Source: an uncultured Thermogutta sp.
GTDB taxonomy: Bacteria; Planctomycetota; Planctomycetia; Pirellulales; Thermoguttaceae
Reading direction: 5' to 3'
Length of the DNA: 64,000 bases
NCBI GenBank assembly: GCA_937128505.1
Contig: CAKZMM010000084.1
Location: 124,001 to 188,000, forward strand
This document shows positions 56,101-64,000 of this stretch, piece by piece. The number at the start of each line of letters is the position of its first letter. The first letter of the stretch is position 1. The notes under the pieces were generated by a model, which saw only the letters and a program-made list of their open reading frames with translations, ran no database searches and was not told the origin of the DNA. The translations under genes and the position numbers were made by a program.

Positions 56101-56720
56101 TTCGCCTCCGACAGATTGCCATGAACCGAACCTTCGGAACCTGCCGGTAGTCTGCTATCCGCCACCACACGCCCATTTAAGACAATCTGCAACCGCGGAA
56201 AGACCGTAGGATGGCTATCTACCAAATCAACAATAAGCCGACACGCACTGGTTGGCCGATCCGCAAGACCGAAAAACACCGCAAAGGTATGCGCGCGGCT
56301 TCCCGCCCACTGATCCGTAGGGCCAGGATGAACATAGTTCCAGTCCTTTTCAGGTCGGGAAAGCCCCACGATGAAAACGGGATCTTCGCGAAATTCGGCG
56401 AAGCGATCGGGAGCGAGGGCAAATTCTTGGGGTCGGTCATCCGCCGTGCCAATCTCCCAAAGTAGTTTAAGCTCGGAGTCTACTTGGTCATGTCTTGCGG
56501 ATGATGCTCCAAATACCTTGGAGCCACCTAATACCAAGCTGAAGCACGCCAAAAACGGGGCTACCAAGAAGCTCCCGAACGTGGCTACCAAGACGATCTT
56601 TGGAAGCGATCGTGCCCCGGGACGCCCGCAACCACGAAGGAAAATGCGCGGCAACGAGAGCTGCGTACCGATGTCTTCCTCGGCGAAAAGCTTAATAAAC
56701 CGCCTGGTGCCATTTGGCAT
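53175..56720 (-). CDS. Exported GH38-type glycoside hydrolase (alpha-mannosidase-like)
   Basis: A 1181-residue protein. The N-terminal 75 residues include a hydrophobic segment (IVLVATFGSFLVAPFLACFSLVLG) that could be a signal or anchor. Residues about 90-270 resemble the polysaccharide lyase family 4 C-terminal (rhamnogalacturonan lyase-type) beta domain. The GH38 catalytic part starts at YILPHSHVDIGYTELQTKI, whose His and Asp are the family zinc ligands. A later SDVPGYTWG region likely holds the nucleophile aspartate. A C-terminal beta-sandwich (about 820-1181) completes the architecture. GGAGGGTCG lies just before the ATG. Substrate specificity is unknown, and alpha-mannosidase is the family guess. 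It is the last of three co-oriented genes spanning 46.4-58.3 kb only in the loose sense, since gaps are 200-570 bases. Confidence 0.85.
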   Translation of the reverse strand: MPNGTRRFIKLFAEEDIGTQLSLPRIFLRGCGRPGARSLPKIVLVATFGSFLVAPFLACFSLVLGGSKVFGASSARHDQVDSELKLLWEIGTADDRPQEFALAPDRFAEFREDPVFIVGLSRPEKDWNYVHPGPTDQWAGSRAHTFAVFFGLADRPTSACRLIVDLVDSHPTVFPRLQIVLNGRVVADSRLPAGSEGSVHGNLSEAKERRLEVNIPAEFFARGTNTLELITVEGSWLIYDQVALFAPSNVQLVAVNDQLLVRKIRPLPALIEYQGELRQVIECQITSSLEETIRLEAKWGLSPGWSCELPRGDHVVYVPVSRVQEPTDSVLVLRVGDKTVVERKISIRPVRAWTVYILPHSHVDIGYTELQTKIEQDHWRFFEEAIEAAWKTSDGPAEAVFRWNVEVLWAVDSYLRQASPEKKEAFLAAVREGHLGLQALYGNQLTALCRPEELVRLIDCAARLSQEYGLTIDSAMISDVPGYTWGLVSVLADAGVKYFSIGPNLGHRVGHTLRVWGDQAFWWRSPDGQHRVLCWVPRRGYYRGFLGEEALWEHLTELEKSGYPLEIVQLRHCAGDNAGPDVSISSFVREWNSRFTFPKLVIATSSEMMQELERRHGDALPEVGGDFTPYWEDGAASSALETALNRDAAERLVMAEALWARWRAREYPDEAFYQAWRNVLLYDEHTWGAYNSVTEPDSPFAQAQWAIKRQFAVDADRQSRELFLQAVAPLMIDAQENSGHLLVLNPCGWTRSGLVVIPQQWAAESDCVVDGVGRRLPTQRLRDGRLAFLSGPIPGYGAVTSKLQNNSAAFSPPSAVPTAPAAPAARAVGNRLENSRLLVEIDPETGAVAKMLDKITAVDFVDRSGGLGLADYFYVAGRDPSAAQRAEGPVTIEVLEGGPLVAAIRVQSPAPGAHRLIRTYQLVEGQDDLQITVTIDKQKVRTPEGVHLAFPFAVSGGTVRMEIPWGIVRPEVDQLPGACRNYFTVQRWIDVSSDRMGITWVNLHAPMVELGAIRVDVPKPFQPEGWLTEIPPSQTIYSYVMNNYWETNYKADQEGPTTFEYYLRPNEGGFNPASVARYAVGRNRPLVVIPAGGKVPPQLGAPVILQPDEILPETFKVSRDGKGFILRLFGTVLQPTELRILPGPAASWSKVYRSNLLEEKLEPIDGIAVISPLELITLRLE

Positions 56721-56921
56721 CTTCGACCCTCCGTTTTCCAGACAAAAAATTCCCCAAAGCGCACGAAGGAAAGCTCAAGGAACATCAACCGCCCCTCAAA
56801 CGTGCCTCATGAAAGACGCCTTCAATTTTGAAGGCGGTCCTTGAGATTTTTGGGCCCTCGCAAGGTAGTTACTGCGCCTTCGTGATAACTCGTGATAAGC
56901 TTATTTACTTAAATTCCAAAT

Positions 56922-58307
56922 TTACAAGGTGTATGGAAATCGCTGAGGTCGAGAAGCCAAACGCTGGGCCTGTTCATCTCCCACGATTTCCCATTTGGAC
57001 TCGTCCCAATGTAATCTCCGGCCCAAAATGTACGATAGATTGCCGAGGATACAAAGGTTGGCAACCCCCGCCCCGTACTCGATGTCCATAATGCACTTCT
57101 TGCCCGTGCGAATTCCCAGGAACCAATCTTCCATGTGACCGGGACTTTTGTACACGTCCTTAGCTCCCGGGGGCGGTTGCCACTGGCGAACTTTGCGTTC
57201 GGCCCAAGTACCCCCGTCGCCTCCCCAATGCATGCAAGTGCCATGCTCGCCATGATACACGGCGCCGTACCCGGGACGAATTATCTTGGTGATTCCCGGT
57301 TGAGCCAGCTCTTCCGCAGTACGCTCTTCCGCCGGATAGCGCCGAGTGACTTCTTCCATGGGCATCTGGGTCCAAGTCATGATCCAATCCGGATTTTCAA
57401 ATTTGTATGTCACATTCATCAGCACAGCGCTATCCCAGAGGCCTTCGCTGGGTGGCGTGCCCGTGGCTTCCACCCAAACCGGACCTTGATGATCGGCGTC
57501 CAACCAGTACTTCGCGCAGCTCATAACATGAGCCCCCCGGTCGCGGATCTGTCCGCCCCCTGACTCCAGCAGCCAACGGAATACCCCGTGCAAATATCGC
57601 GCGTTATAGGGCCGCCACGGGAGCGGGCCAAGCCACAAATCCCAATCTAATTCCGGGGGTGGGTCACTATCCGGGGTACGAGAGTGATCCTCGGGGCTGG
57701 GATAGTGAAAACACTCTACGCGGTGCACCTTCCCAATCACTCCGTTAGCCAGATAGCGGTGCATTAGATAGGCTTCCGGCTGAGACCGCCCCTGCGAGCC
57801 GATTTGGCTGGCGATCTTCGCCTTTTTTGCGGCCGCTACCATCGCTTTACTTTCTTCGATGGTGCAACATGCCGGCTTCTCGCAGTAGATGTGCTTGCTG
57901 CATTCGGCAGCATGCACAAATTGCACAGCGTGCCAGTGATCCGGCGTGCCGATCACTACGGCGTCGATGTCTTTCCGAAGCAACACATAGCGATAATCAC
58001 GGTAAACGGCGACTTTCGGCCCGAGTCGTTTGGCGGCCCGCTCCAAACGTTTTTCGTCGACGTCGCAGACAGCCACACTTTCGCACTCACCGGCCTGCCG
58101 CAAAGCCCCCAACTCGTCGTAAAGCGACAGGCCCCGCCCACCGACACCAATGTGCCCAATGTAAATTCGTTCATTAGCGCCTTTACGCCCGGAAGACGCG
58201 AGCACCGTTGCCGGAACAAACTGTGGAGCAACCCCGACGAGTCCCGCTGTCTGGATGCTGCGATTCAAGAATTGGCGGCGGGAAACCGCACCTGTTGAGG
58301 TCCTCAT
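56922..58307 (-). CDS. Gfo/Idh/MocA oxidoreductase with Tat signal
   Basis: A 461-residue NAD(P)-dependent oxidoreductase of the family that acts on sugars and inositols and is hugely expanded in planctomycetes. The N-terminal signal reads SRRQFLNRSIQTAGLVGVAPQ. The Rossmann fold follows with IGHIGVGGRG and VAVCDVD. The catalytic-region motif is YCEKPACCTIEE, with the family's EKP lysine, and DRGAHVMSCAKYWLDAD lies in the second domain. AAGGG eight bases before the ATG supports the start. It lies 201 bases upstream of the GH38-type gene on the same strand, so the pair may act on the same carbohydrate. The substrate is unknown. Confidence 0.9.
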   Translation of the reverse strand: MRTSTGAVSRRQFLNRSIQTAGLVGVAPQFVPATVLASSGRKGANERIYIGHIGVGGRGLSLYDELGALRQAGECESVAVCDVDEKRLERAAKRLGPKVAVYRDYRYVLLRKDIDAVVIGTPDHWHAVQFVHAAECSKHIYCEKPACCTIEESKAMVAAAKKAKIASQIGSQGRSQPEAYLMHRYLANGVIGKVHRVECFHYPSPEDHSRTPDSDPPPELDWDLWLGPLPWRPYNARYLHGVFRWLLESGGGQIRDRGAHVMSCAKYWLDADHQGPVWVEATGTPPSEGLWDSAVLMNVTYKFENPDWIMTWTQMPMEEVTRRYPAEERTAEELAQPGITKIIRPGYGAVYHGEHGTCMHWGGDGGTWAERKVRQWQPPPGAKDVYKSPGHMEDWFLGIRTGKKCIMDIEYGAGVANLCILGNLSYILGRRLHWDESKWEIVGDEQAQRLASRPQRFPYTL

Positions 58308-58640
58308 GCGTTAGCCCTTCGTACGTCAGATGGAACGTTAATTCATACCTCTGCCGAATGTCTATGCCGAACCGATTAAATGTGATCTCCAATTTCTGCT
58401 CTTTGTGCCCCACGCCGAGCCCTCGGCACCTCGTGAGTTACTTCTGCGACAAAACGAGAGTCACCAAACTGCCTCATGACCTCAATGTTTTTTCGCCTAA
58501 TGGAATCCCGACTTCCATTGGTCTAAAGCGGCAGTTTTTTTCGGAAAAGTTGTTTACGCCAGCCCATGCTATCTGCCTCAGTTTAACCTCCAGATTACTA
58601 CCGCTGCTAATCGCCAACTCCCATCTCCGCCGCAACGGCG

Positions 58641-58722
58641 ATCTCCGCGCGCGAGGTAACCCATCAATGGGTTGTTGGTGATATCTGGCCAAAAAGCTGC
58701 AATCTCCGCGCGAGATAACCCA
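58641..58722 (+). repeat. 21-23 bp direct repeat, 61 bp apart
   Basis: ATCTCCGCGCGCGAGGTAAC plus CCA at 58641-58663 recurs as ATCTCCGCGCGAGATAACCC plus A at 58702-58722, differing by a 2-base deletion and one substitution. The perfect palindrome AACCCATCAATGGGTT overlaps the end of the first copy. Confidence 0.75.
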
Positions 58723-59512
58723 AACGCTGGAACATTGCTGGGCAAAACGTTGATCCAATCCTACGATCCCCTCTGAAACCTTCCCTAGAACCCAGCGATA
58801 GCGTATCCCCGAATTCGGGCACACTCAAGCATGTTAGCGAAAACAAGTTCAGATAAACGACCATTACCTAATAAACTTTATGGCCATTCACCCGCTGATT
58901 TGTGACAGCTTTTACATTAGTGACCGCATAAGGTTTACGGGTGCCAAAAATCGTGTTCCCTGACCTGTCCGCCGGAAAACTGATAAAAAACGAGGGGTTG
59001 ACACGACCAAGCCGGGAAAATACTCCGGGCGGTTCTGCCCCTAAAATCCTCCCTGCCATTATGGCAACCTTCCAAATTTTGAATCCGATCGGTTTGTCGT
59101 GTATCGGCGGAAGTCTTATGTAGGTAGGATGTTACGGCTGAACCGTGAAGTTGGCACACTGATTGCTGCCGTTTTCAGGCAAGTAAAGCTTCACTGCCAT
59201 TTAGTCGCTGCGTTTCTCTGAAAGCCGCTGGCGGCCTGCCATCGCCATTTTTGGAGGTCATTGTTCTCTCCGTGGTTTAAGACCGGAAAACCCCTGCGAG
59301 AAATTGGAAAGGCAGTCAATAGCCTTAGGAAACTTGAAAGGACTTACGAAAAGCGAAATGGGTTTTTGCCCCGATTATTGGCGAGTATTGGAAGCCTACA
59401 AGTTTTGAGTGGGCGAAAAACTTCGCGGACCCGATCTCCGGAGCGATTCAAGCGCAACTTCTGCAAAAACATTGGAAAAAATTCGTAAGAAGTCTCTGGT
59501 GAAAATGCCATT

Positions 59513-59530
59513 TGCTATTCGTGCTATTCG
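59513..59530 (-). repeat. 9-bp doublet near groEL1 start
   Basis: TGCTATTCGTGCTATTCG. On the minus strand this contains CGAATAGCACGAATA, also found at 53055-53069. It ends 17 bases before the groEL1 Shine-Dalgarno sequence. Confidence 0.65.
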
Positions 59531-59560
59531 CGGGAAACGAACGCATAGGAGGAGTCAACG

Positions 59561-61198
59561 GTGGCAAAGCAAATGCAATTCGAAGACGCTGCCCGATTGT
59601 CCCTCGCCTCGGGGGTGACGAAGCTAACTCGGGCCGTGCGTTCTACCTTGGGGCCTCGCGGCCGGAATGCCGTACTCGATAAGGGTTGGGGATCACCGAA
59701 AATCACCAAGGATGGCGTCACGGTCGCGGAGGACATCAGTCTGGAGAATCCGTTTGAAAACCTCGCTGCGCAATTAGTTAAAGAGGCTGCATCAAAGACT
59801 AACGATGTGGCCGGTGACGGCACCACAACGGCCACCGTTCTCGCAGAGGCCATGTATCGGGAAGGGCTCCGCATGATTGCCGCGGGGGCCGACCCTATGT
59901 CCTTGGCGCGCGGGATGCACGCGGCCACCGAAGCGGTGGTTGAAGAGATCAAACGGTTGGCCCGAAAGATCGACGACAAAAACAAAAAGGAAATCATGCA
60001 GGTAGCCACCATTGCCGGCAACAACGATCCGTCGATCGGCGCGGTGCTGGCGGATGCCTTCATGAAAGTGGGCAAAGACGGCGTAATCACCGTCGAGGAG
60101 GGGCGGCAGTCCGAAACCACGGTCGAGCTGGTTGAAGGAATGCAGTTTGACCGGGGTTATCTCTCTCCCCACTTTATCACTAATCAAGACGAGCAAACCT
60201 GTGAACTGGAGAATTGCTACATCCTGGTTCACGAAGAAAAGCTCTCAACTGCCAAACCGCTCATTCCCTTGCTGGAGGCCGTGAGCCGTTCCGGGCGGCC
60301 GTTGCTGGTCATCGCGGAAGAGGTTGAAGGCGAAGCTCTCGCTACGCTTGTGGTCAACAAAATGCGGGGTATCCTCAGCGCGTGTGCCGTGAAAGCCCCC
60401 GGATATGGCGAACGCCGGAAGGCAATGCTGGGTGACATCGCTATCCTCACCGGTGGGCAGCCGATCTTTAAGGATTTGGGGATCAGCTTGGAGTCGCTGA
60501 AGCTCTCCGATTTAGGGACAGCGAAAAAGGTGATCGTCACTGCCGATTATACCACGATCGTTGGCGGCGGTGGCAAAAAGGAAGCTATTGAGGGCCGCGC
60601 CGAACAAATCCGCAAAGAAATCGAGACAACAACGAGCGATTACGATCGTGAAAAACTTCAGGAGCGCCTCGCTAAGTTGGCCGGCGGTGTGGCTCAAATC
60701 CACGTGGGAGCTGCCACCGAAACCGAGATGAAAGAACGGAAAACCTTGATGGAAGATGCCCGTGCGGCCACGCAGGCGGCCTTGGAAGAGGGCATCGTTC
60801 CCGGTGGTGGGGTTGCCTTGATTCGTGCGAGCAAGGCAATCGATAAGCTGGAACTCGATGGTGACGAGAAGCTGGGGGCCAAGGTTGTGCAAAAGGCCCT
60901 AGAGATGCCGCTCTACTATATCGCAGAAAACGCCGGTTACGACGGCGCCGTTGCCGTGAATAAAGTCAAGCAAGCAAAGAACAAGAACGAGGGTTTCGAC
61001 GCGGAAAAGGGCGTCTATTGCGATATGGTTGAAGCGGGCATCATCGACCCAGCTAAAGTGGTTCGGGTCGCTTTGCAGAACGGGACCAGTGTGGCTTCTT
61101 TACTGCTGACTACTTCGTGCCTCGTGACGGATATTCCGAAGAAAAAACCTGAGAAGCGACCGCGAGGCCACGAGGACATGGAGGACTTCGAAGAGTGA
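59561..61198 (+). CDS. groEL: GroEL chaperonin 1, divergent type without GGM tail
   Basis: A 545-residue 60-kDa chaperonin subunit. It starts with GTG, set by AGGAGGAG six bases upstream. ATPase residues are kept: [18 protein letters not shown] and the D398-equivalent in [12 protein letters not shown]. The apical domain ([14 protein letters not shown]) is canonical. Several normally invariant spots differ from its neighbour groEL2: [12 protein letters not shown] versus [12 protein letters not shown], and EDARAATQ versus EDALHATR. The C-terminus is charged ([19 protein letters not shown]) and lacks the Gly-Gly-Met repeats that line the usual cavity. It precedes groES by 148 bases. It may have a specialised client set. 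Confidence 0.96.
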   Translation: MAKQMQFEDAARLSLASGVTKLTRAVRSTLGPRGRNAVLDKGWGSPKITKDGVTVAEDISLENPFENLAAQLVKEAASKTNDVAGDGTTTATVLAEAMYREGLRMIAAGADPMSLARGMHAATEAVVEEIKRLARKIDDKNKKEIMQVATIAGNNDPSIGAVLADAFMKVGKDGVITVEEGRQSETTVELVEGMQFDRGYLSPHFITNQDEQTCELENCYILVHEEKLSTAKPLIPLLEAVSRSGRPLLVIAEEVEGEALATLVVNKMRGILSACAVKAPGYGERRKAMLGDIAILTGGQPIFKDLGISLESLKLSDLGTAKKVIVTADYTTIVGGGGKKEAIEGRAEQIRKEIETTTSDYDREKLQERLAKLAGGVAQIHVGAATETEMKERKTLMEDARAATQAALEEGIVPGGGVALIRASKAIDKLELDGDEKLGAKVVQKALEMPLYYIAENAGYDGAVAVNKVKQAKNKNEGFDAEKGVYCDMVEAGIIDPAKVVRVALQNGTSVASLLLTTSCLVTDIPKKKPEKRPRGHEDMEDFEE

Positions 61199-61233
61199 GT
61201 CTAAAACCGTGGTTCGATTCACCAGAGTGGCAA

Positions 61234-61269
61234 AATCGGCGACTGTTACGCAATCGGCGAGTGTTTCTT
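61234..61269 (+). repeat. 18-bp imperfect tandem duplication between groEL1 and groES
   Basis: AATCGGCGACTGTTACGC (61234-61251) is followed by AATCGGCGAGTGTTTCTT (61252-61269), about 13 of 18 identical with the first nine bases perfect. It lies 78 bases before groES. Confidence 0.65.
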
Positions 61270-61346
61270 GGAAGCTAAGCTTATTGATCAGGTAAGGGTT
61301 GATAGGTGAAACAAAAAATCTGACATACTAGATGGGGAACTAAGCT

Positions 61347-61652
61347 ATGGCAAAGGAAATTAACCTTAAACCGTTGGATGATCGTGTGGTGGTTGAGCCG
61401 GTAGAAGCCGAGGAAAAGACCGCTGGTGGAATCGTGTTGCCGGATACGGCTAAGGAAAAGCCGCAGCGGGGAACGGTGCTGGCGGTTGGACCGGGCAAAC
61501 TCCTGGACAACGGTCAAAGAAGCCCGATGTCGGTCGCCGTTGGGGACGAGGTTATCTACGGGAAGTATTCCGGCACCGATATCGAGATCGACGGCCGGGA
61601 AATTAAGATTCTCCGCGAAAGCGATATCCTAGCCAAGGTAGTCAAGGGTTAG
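61347..61652 (+). CDS. groES: GroES co-chaperonin
   Basis: A 101-residue 10-kDa lid subunit that caps GroEL and closes the folding chamber. The N-terminal [12 protein letters not shown], the mobile loop [12 protein letters not shown] (residues about 22-33), [12 protein letters not shown] and [17 protein letters not shown] are standard. It lies between the two groEL genes rather than ahead of a groEL, so one co-chaperonin may serve both. GGGGA about nine bases before the ATG is a modest ribosome binding site. Confidence 0.97.
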   Translation: MAKEINLKPLDDRVVVEPVEAEEKTAGGIVLPDTAKEKPQRGTVLAVGPGKLLDNGQRSPMSVAVGDEVIYGKYSGTDIEIDGREIKILRESDILAKVVKG

Positions 61653-62166
61653 AACAAGGCGTTGGAGACGCTTGGCGAGCCCGGTTACCCGCGGGTGGAG
61701 ATTACTCTGGATCACTGAATCGTGGAGGTTACTCCCGAAAACGTGAAGACCGCAAGAGAACCTTCACCCGTGGCAGTGATCGGTCCAGGCGGCAATTGTG
61801 GGGTGCCGCAAGGCGAAAGGGGTTGACGAGCAAGAGCTTATTTGGTCCCCCGGCGACATGCGGGATACAGGGCACGTCTCAGAAGCGGAAAAAAACCGGC
61901 TTACACGCCCTAAGAAAACAAACCGGGCAACTATCCAGCGTCCAAATAGCCAATACAGCCCGATCAAGTTCCGGCCATACGCCGCAATGAGTAACGCAAA
62001 CTTCGGTCAGACTTTCACCTGCTGACTGAGTGGCTCAATCAGGAAATACTAACGATTGTACCAGGCATCGATCATGTAAACCGGTCGGGAAGCCGACCGC
62101 TCAACCTAAAGCTTCACGAGAATATTCTGCGGAAGGTTAACCCATTTTAAGTGAGGGTGGATAACC
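61653..62166. other. Gap between groES and groEL2
   Basis: About 510 bases, long for a groESL operon, so groEL2 may have its own promoter. A 13-bp near-duplicate (GTGGAGATTACTC at 61695, GTGGAGGTTACTC at 61722) lies just after groES. No CIRCE-like inverted repeat and no convincing terminator are seen. Confidence 0.5.
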
Positions 62167-63783
62167 GTGGCCAAACAACTAATGTTCGAAGATCAGGCTC
62201 GTAAGAAGCTTTTCGACGGCGTGGATAAGCTGGCCAAAGCCGTCGCAGTAACTTTGGGGCCTACCGGCCGAAATGTCATTCTGGACAAGACGTACGGTGG
62301 TCCAACCGTTACCAAGGACGGGGTGACGGTCGCCAAGGAGATTGAGCTAGAGGACCGCTTCGAAAACATGGGGGCGAAATTGGTGAACGAGGTAGCCTCC
62401 AAGACATCAGACATCGCCGGTGACGGCACCACCACGGCGACGATCCTTGCGCGCGCCATCTACCGTGAGGGCCTTCGGCATTTGACGGCCGGGGCCAACC
62501 CGACGGCTTTACGGCGCGGAATCGAACGCGGGGTTCGTGCCGCGGTCGATCATCTTTACACAATTGCCAAAAAAATCACAAGCAAAGAAGAAATCGCCAG
62601 CGTCGGTGCTATTAGCGCCAATAACGATCGGAAAATTGGCGAATTGTTGGCTGAGGCCATGGAAAAGGTCGGCAGCGACGGGGTGATCACTGTCGAAGAG
62701 GGGAAATCTTCAGAAACCACCTATGAGATTGTTGAAGGGATGCAGTTCGACAAGGGGTACCTCTCCCCATACTTCATTAACCGTCTAGAGCACATGGATT
62801 GTGTGTTCGAGGATGCCTATCTGCTCATTCATGAGAAGAAAATCAGTAACCTCCGCGACTTGATCCCCGTACTTGAACGGGTTGCCCAGACCGGTAAGCC
62901 GCTCCTGATTATCGCCGAGGATGTCGAGGGGGAAGCCCTGACAATGCTGGTGGTCAACAAGCTCCGGGGCGTGCTCAACGTTTGCGCGGTAAAAGCGCCG
63001 GGCTTCGGCGACCGTCGCAAGGCGATGCTCACCGACATCGCGATCCTTACCGGTGGTACCATGATCAGCGAAGATCTGGGATTGAAGCTGGAGAATGTCA
63101 CGCTGGCACATCTCGGCAGAGCCAAGAAGATTACGGTCGATAAAGATTCGACCACAATCGTGGGAGGGGAAGGTAAACAAGAGGACATCAAGAACCGGAT
63201 CGCGCAGTTACGGCGGCAAATCGAGGAAACCGACAGCGACTACGACCGCGAAAAATTCCAGGAGCGCTTGGCGAAGCTTGCCGGCGGTGTCGCGGTGATT
63301 TCTGTCGGGGGTGCGACAGAAGCGGAAATGAAACAGACGAAGGGTCGGGTCGAAGATGCTCTGCATGCAACCCGGGCGGCCGCCGAGGAGGGAATTGTCC
63401 CCGGGGGTGGCGTTGCCTTGCTTCGGTGCCGTGAGGCTGTGGAGAAGGCTCGGCAAAATGCCCGGGGCGATGAAAAGCTCGGCGTAGATATTGTGTGTCA
63501 AGTCCTGTCCTATCCGCTGGAGCAAATTGCCGAAAACAGCGGATACGACGGCGCGGTCATTGTCGAAGAAGTTTTGCAGAAGCCAACCAACTTCGGCTTC
63601 GATGCTAATACCGGCAAGATCGTGGATATGTTTAAAGCCGGGATCATCGATCCGCTTAAAGTAGTGCGGATTGCACTGGAGAACGCGGCAAGTATCGCCG
63701 GCCTCATGCTCACCACAGAGGCCCTCGTAACGGACCTGAAAGACGAGGATAAAAAGAAGGCCGTCGAGGGAGCAGTGCGGTAA
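62167..63783 (+). CDS. groEL: GroEL chaperonin 2
   Basis: A 538-residue chaperonin subunit starting at GTG, with a GAGGGTGG run before it. It is closer to the standard GroEL sequence than groEL1: [66 protein letters not shown] and [11 protein letters not shown]. The C-terminus [14 protein letters not shown] has no Gly-Gly-Met tail. It lies 514 bases after groES. It is likely the housekeeping paralogue of the two, on the grounds of conservation only. Confidence 0.96.
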   Translation: MAKQLMFEDQARKKLFDGVDKLAKAVAVTLGPTGRNVILDKTYGGPTVTKDGVTVAKEIELEDRFENMGAKLVNEVASKTSDIAGDGTTTATILARAIYREGLRHLTAGANPTALRRGIERGVRAAVDHLYTIAKKITSKEEIASVGAISANNDRKIGELLAEAMEKVGSDGVITVEEGKSSETTYEIVEGMQFDKGYLSPYFINRLEHMDCVFEDAYLLIHEKKISNLRDLIPVLERVAQTGKPLLIIAEDVEGEALTMLVVNKLRGVLNVCAVKAPGFGDRRKAMLTDIAILTGGTMISEDLGLKLENVTLAHLGRAKKITVDKDSTTIVGGEGKQEDIKNRIAQLRRQIEETDSDYDREKFQERLAKLAGGVAVISVGGATEAEMKQTKGRVEDALHATRAAAEEGIVPGGGVALLRCREAVEKARQNARGDEKLGVDIVCQVLSYPLEQIAENSGYDGAVIVEEVLQKPTNFGFDANTGKIVDMFKAGIIDPLKVVRIALENAASIAGLMLTTEALVTDLKDEDKKKAVEGAVR

Positions 63784-64000
63784 TTTGCCGGGCGGCCACG
63801 GGGTGCCGCGGTAAAGCTTAGCAATATCGCAGGACACTTGCTTTGGCAGATGCCTCAGTACAGCTTTCTTAATAATAGATCGGATGTTTAGGCGGTTCAT
63901 TCGCCCTGCCAAACGCGGTGAGCGGAAAATTAAAATCGTTGCTATTTTCCGTCAAACGGCTGGCGGACGATAACGCGAAAATCGCAGGAAATGGCGGCAC

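Larger units (their letters stand above)
58308..59560. other. 1.25-kb intergenic region before groEL1
   Basis: No gene is supported. It contains a 9-bp hairpin (CTAATGGAA/TTCCATTGG, 58497-58521) with a T-run 13 bases further on, the direct repeats at 58641-58722, a palindrome AACCCATCAATGGGTT (58658-58673), and the 9-bp doublet near 59513. No CIRCE operator (TTAGCACTC-N9-GAGTGCTAA) is visible. Confidence 0.55.

Noticed and set aside
61313-61652. Classical groESL operon
   Set aside because: The order is groEL-groES-groEL with gaps of 148 and 514 bases, so a simple groES-groEL operon does not describe it.
58308-62166. CIRCE (HrcA) operators before the groE genes
   Set aside because: No TTAGCACTC-N9-GAGTGCTAA or near match was seen by eye in the upstream gaps.

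Overview
The window looks like chromosome of a planctomycete, probably from the Pirellulales and possibly a thermophilic Thermoguttaceae-like lineage. The pointers are a cysteine-rich YTV-repeat protein (a planctomycete family), a J-like/MshEN membrane protein, an HpnC-type synthase, several Tat-exported enzymes, a cytochrome b fused to c-type domains, two groEL genes and three small heat-shock genes. The genus and the thermophily are inferences. I see no rRNA, convincing tRNA, CRISPR array, insertion sequence or prophage. About 34 genes fill roughly 72% of the window. Most stand alone with long gaps between them, and biosynthetic genes (trpD, panB, purH, hemL, aroH, ispH) are each separated from the rest of their pathway.

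Layout. 0.5-12 kb: a Tat-exported sugar-isomerase-like protein, trpD, panB (minus), purH, a secreted GH51 arabinofuranosidase and hemL. 12.5-18.2 kb (all minus): a NapH-NapG-type polyferredoxin fusion, a Tat-signal FAD oxidoreductase, a UDP-glucuronate decarboxylase and an NRDE/TANGO2 protein. 18.2-26 kb is gene-poor: a small basic protein, a lipoprotein, the J-like/MshEN protein, aroH and a type II/IV pseudopilin. 26-30.3 kb: the YTV wall protein with a strong terminator, a 14-bp repeat field and a DUF4432 epimerase-like enzyme. 30.8-32.5 kb: three hsp20 genes in a row. 33-35.2 kb: ispH divergent from an HpnC-like synthase whose aspartate motifs are altered. 35.5-39.4 kb: a Rieske protein and a cytochrome b fused to a four-CXXCH tail. 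39.5-42.5 kb: a likely operon of a UVR-motif protein, ribF and nrnA. 43.9-45.9 kb: an orphan chemoreceptor. 46.4-58.3 kb: a 2076-residue alpha-2-macroglobulin with a CTEQ thioester motif, a GH38-type glycosidase and a Tat-signal Gfo/Idh/MocA oxidoreductase. 59.5-63.8 kb: groEL1, groES and groEL2.

Themes. One is export of carbohydrate enzymes and envelope proteins: GH51, GH38, the oxidoreductases, YTV and the macroglobulin. A second is protein quality control. A third is membrane electron transfer.

The most striking non-coding signal is that short tandem or near-tandem duplications (9-27 bp units, usually two copies) recur in many of the gaps, often at gene edges. There are two larger arrays (24 bp x4 before aroH; 14 bp x about 17 after the YTV gene), and a dispersed element of about 50 bp occurs twice. 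None of these has an explanation from the sequence alone. The best single-gene oddities are the HpnC-like protein without its aspartates, the cytochrome b with a displaced histidine, and the tryptophan-rich insert in the macroglobulin.
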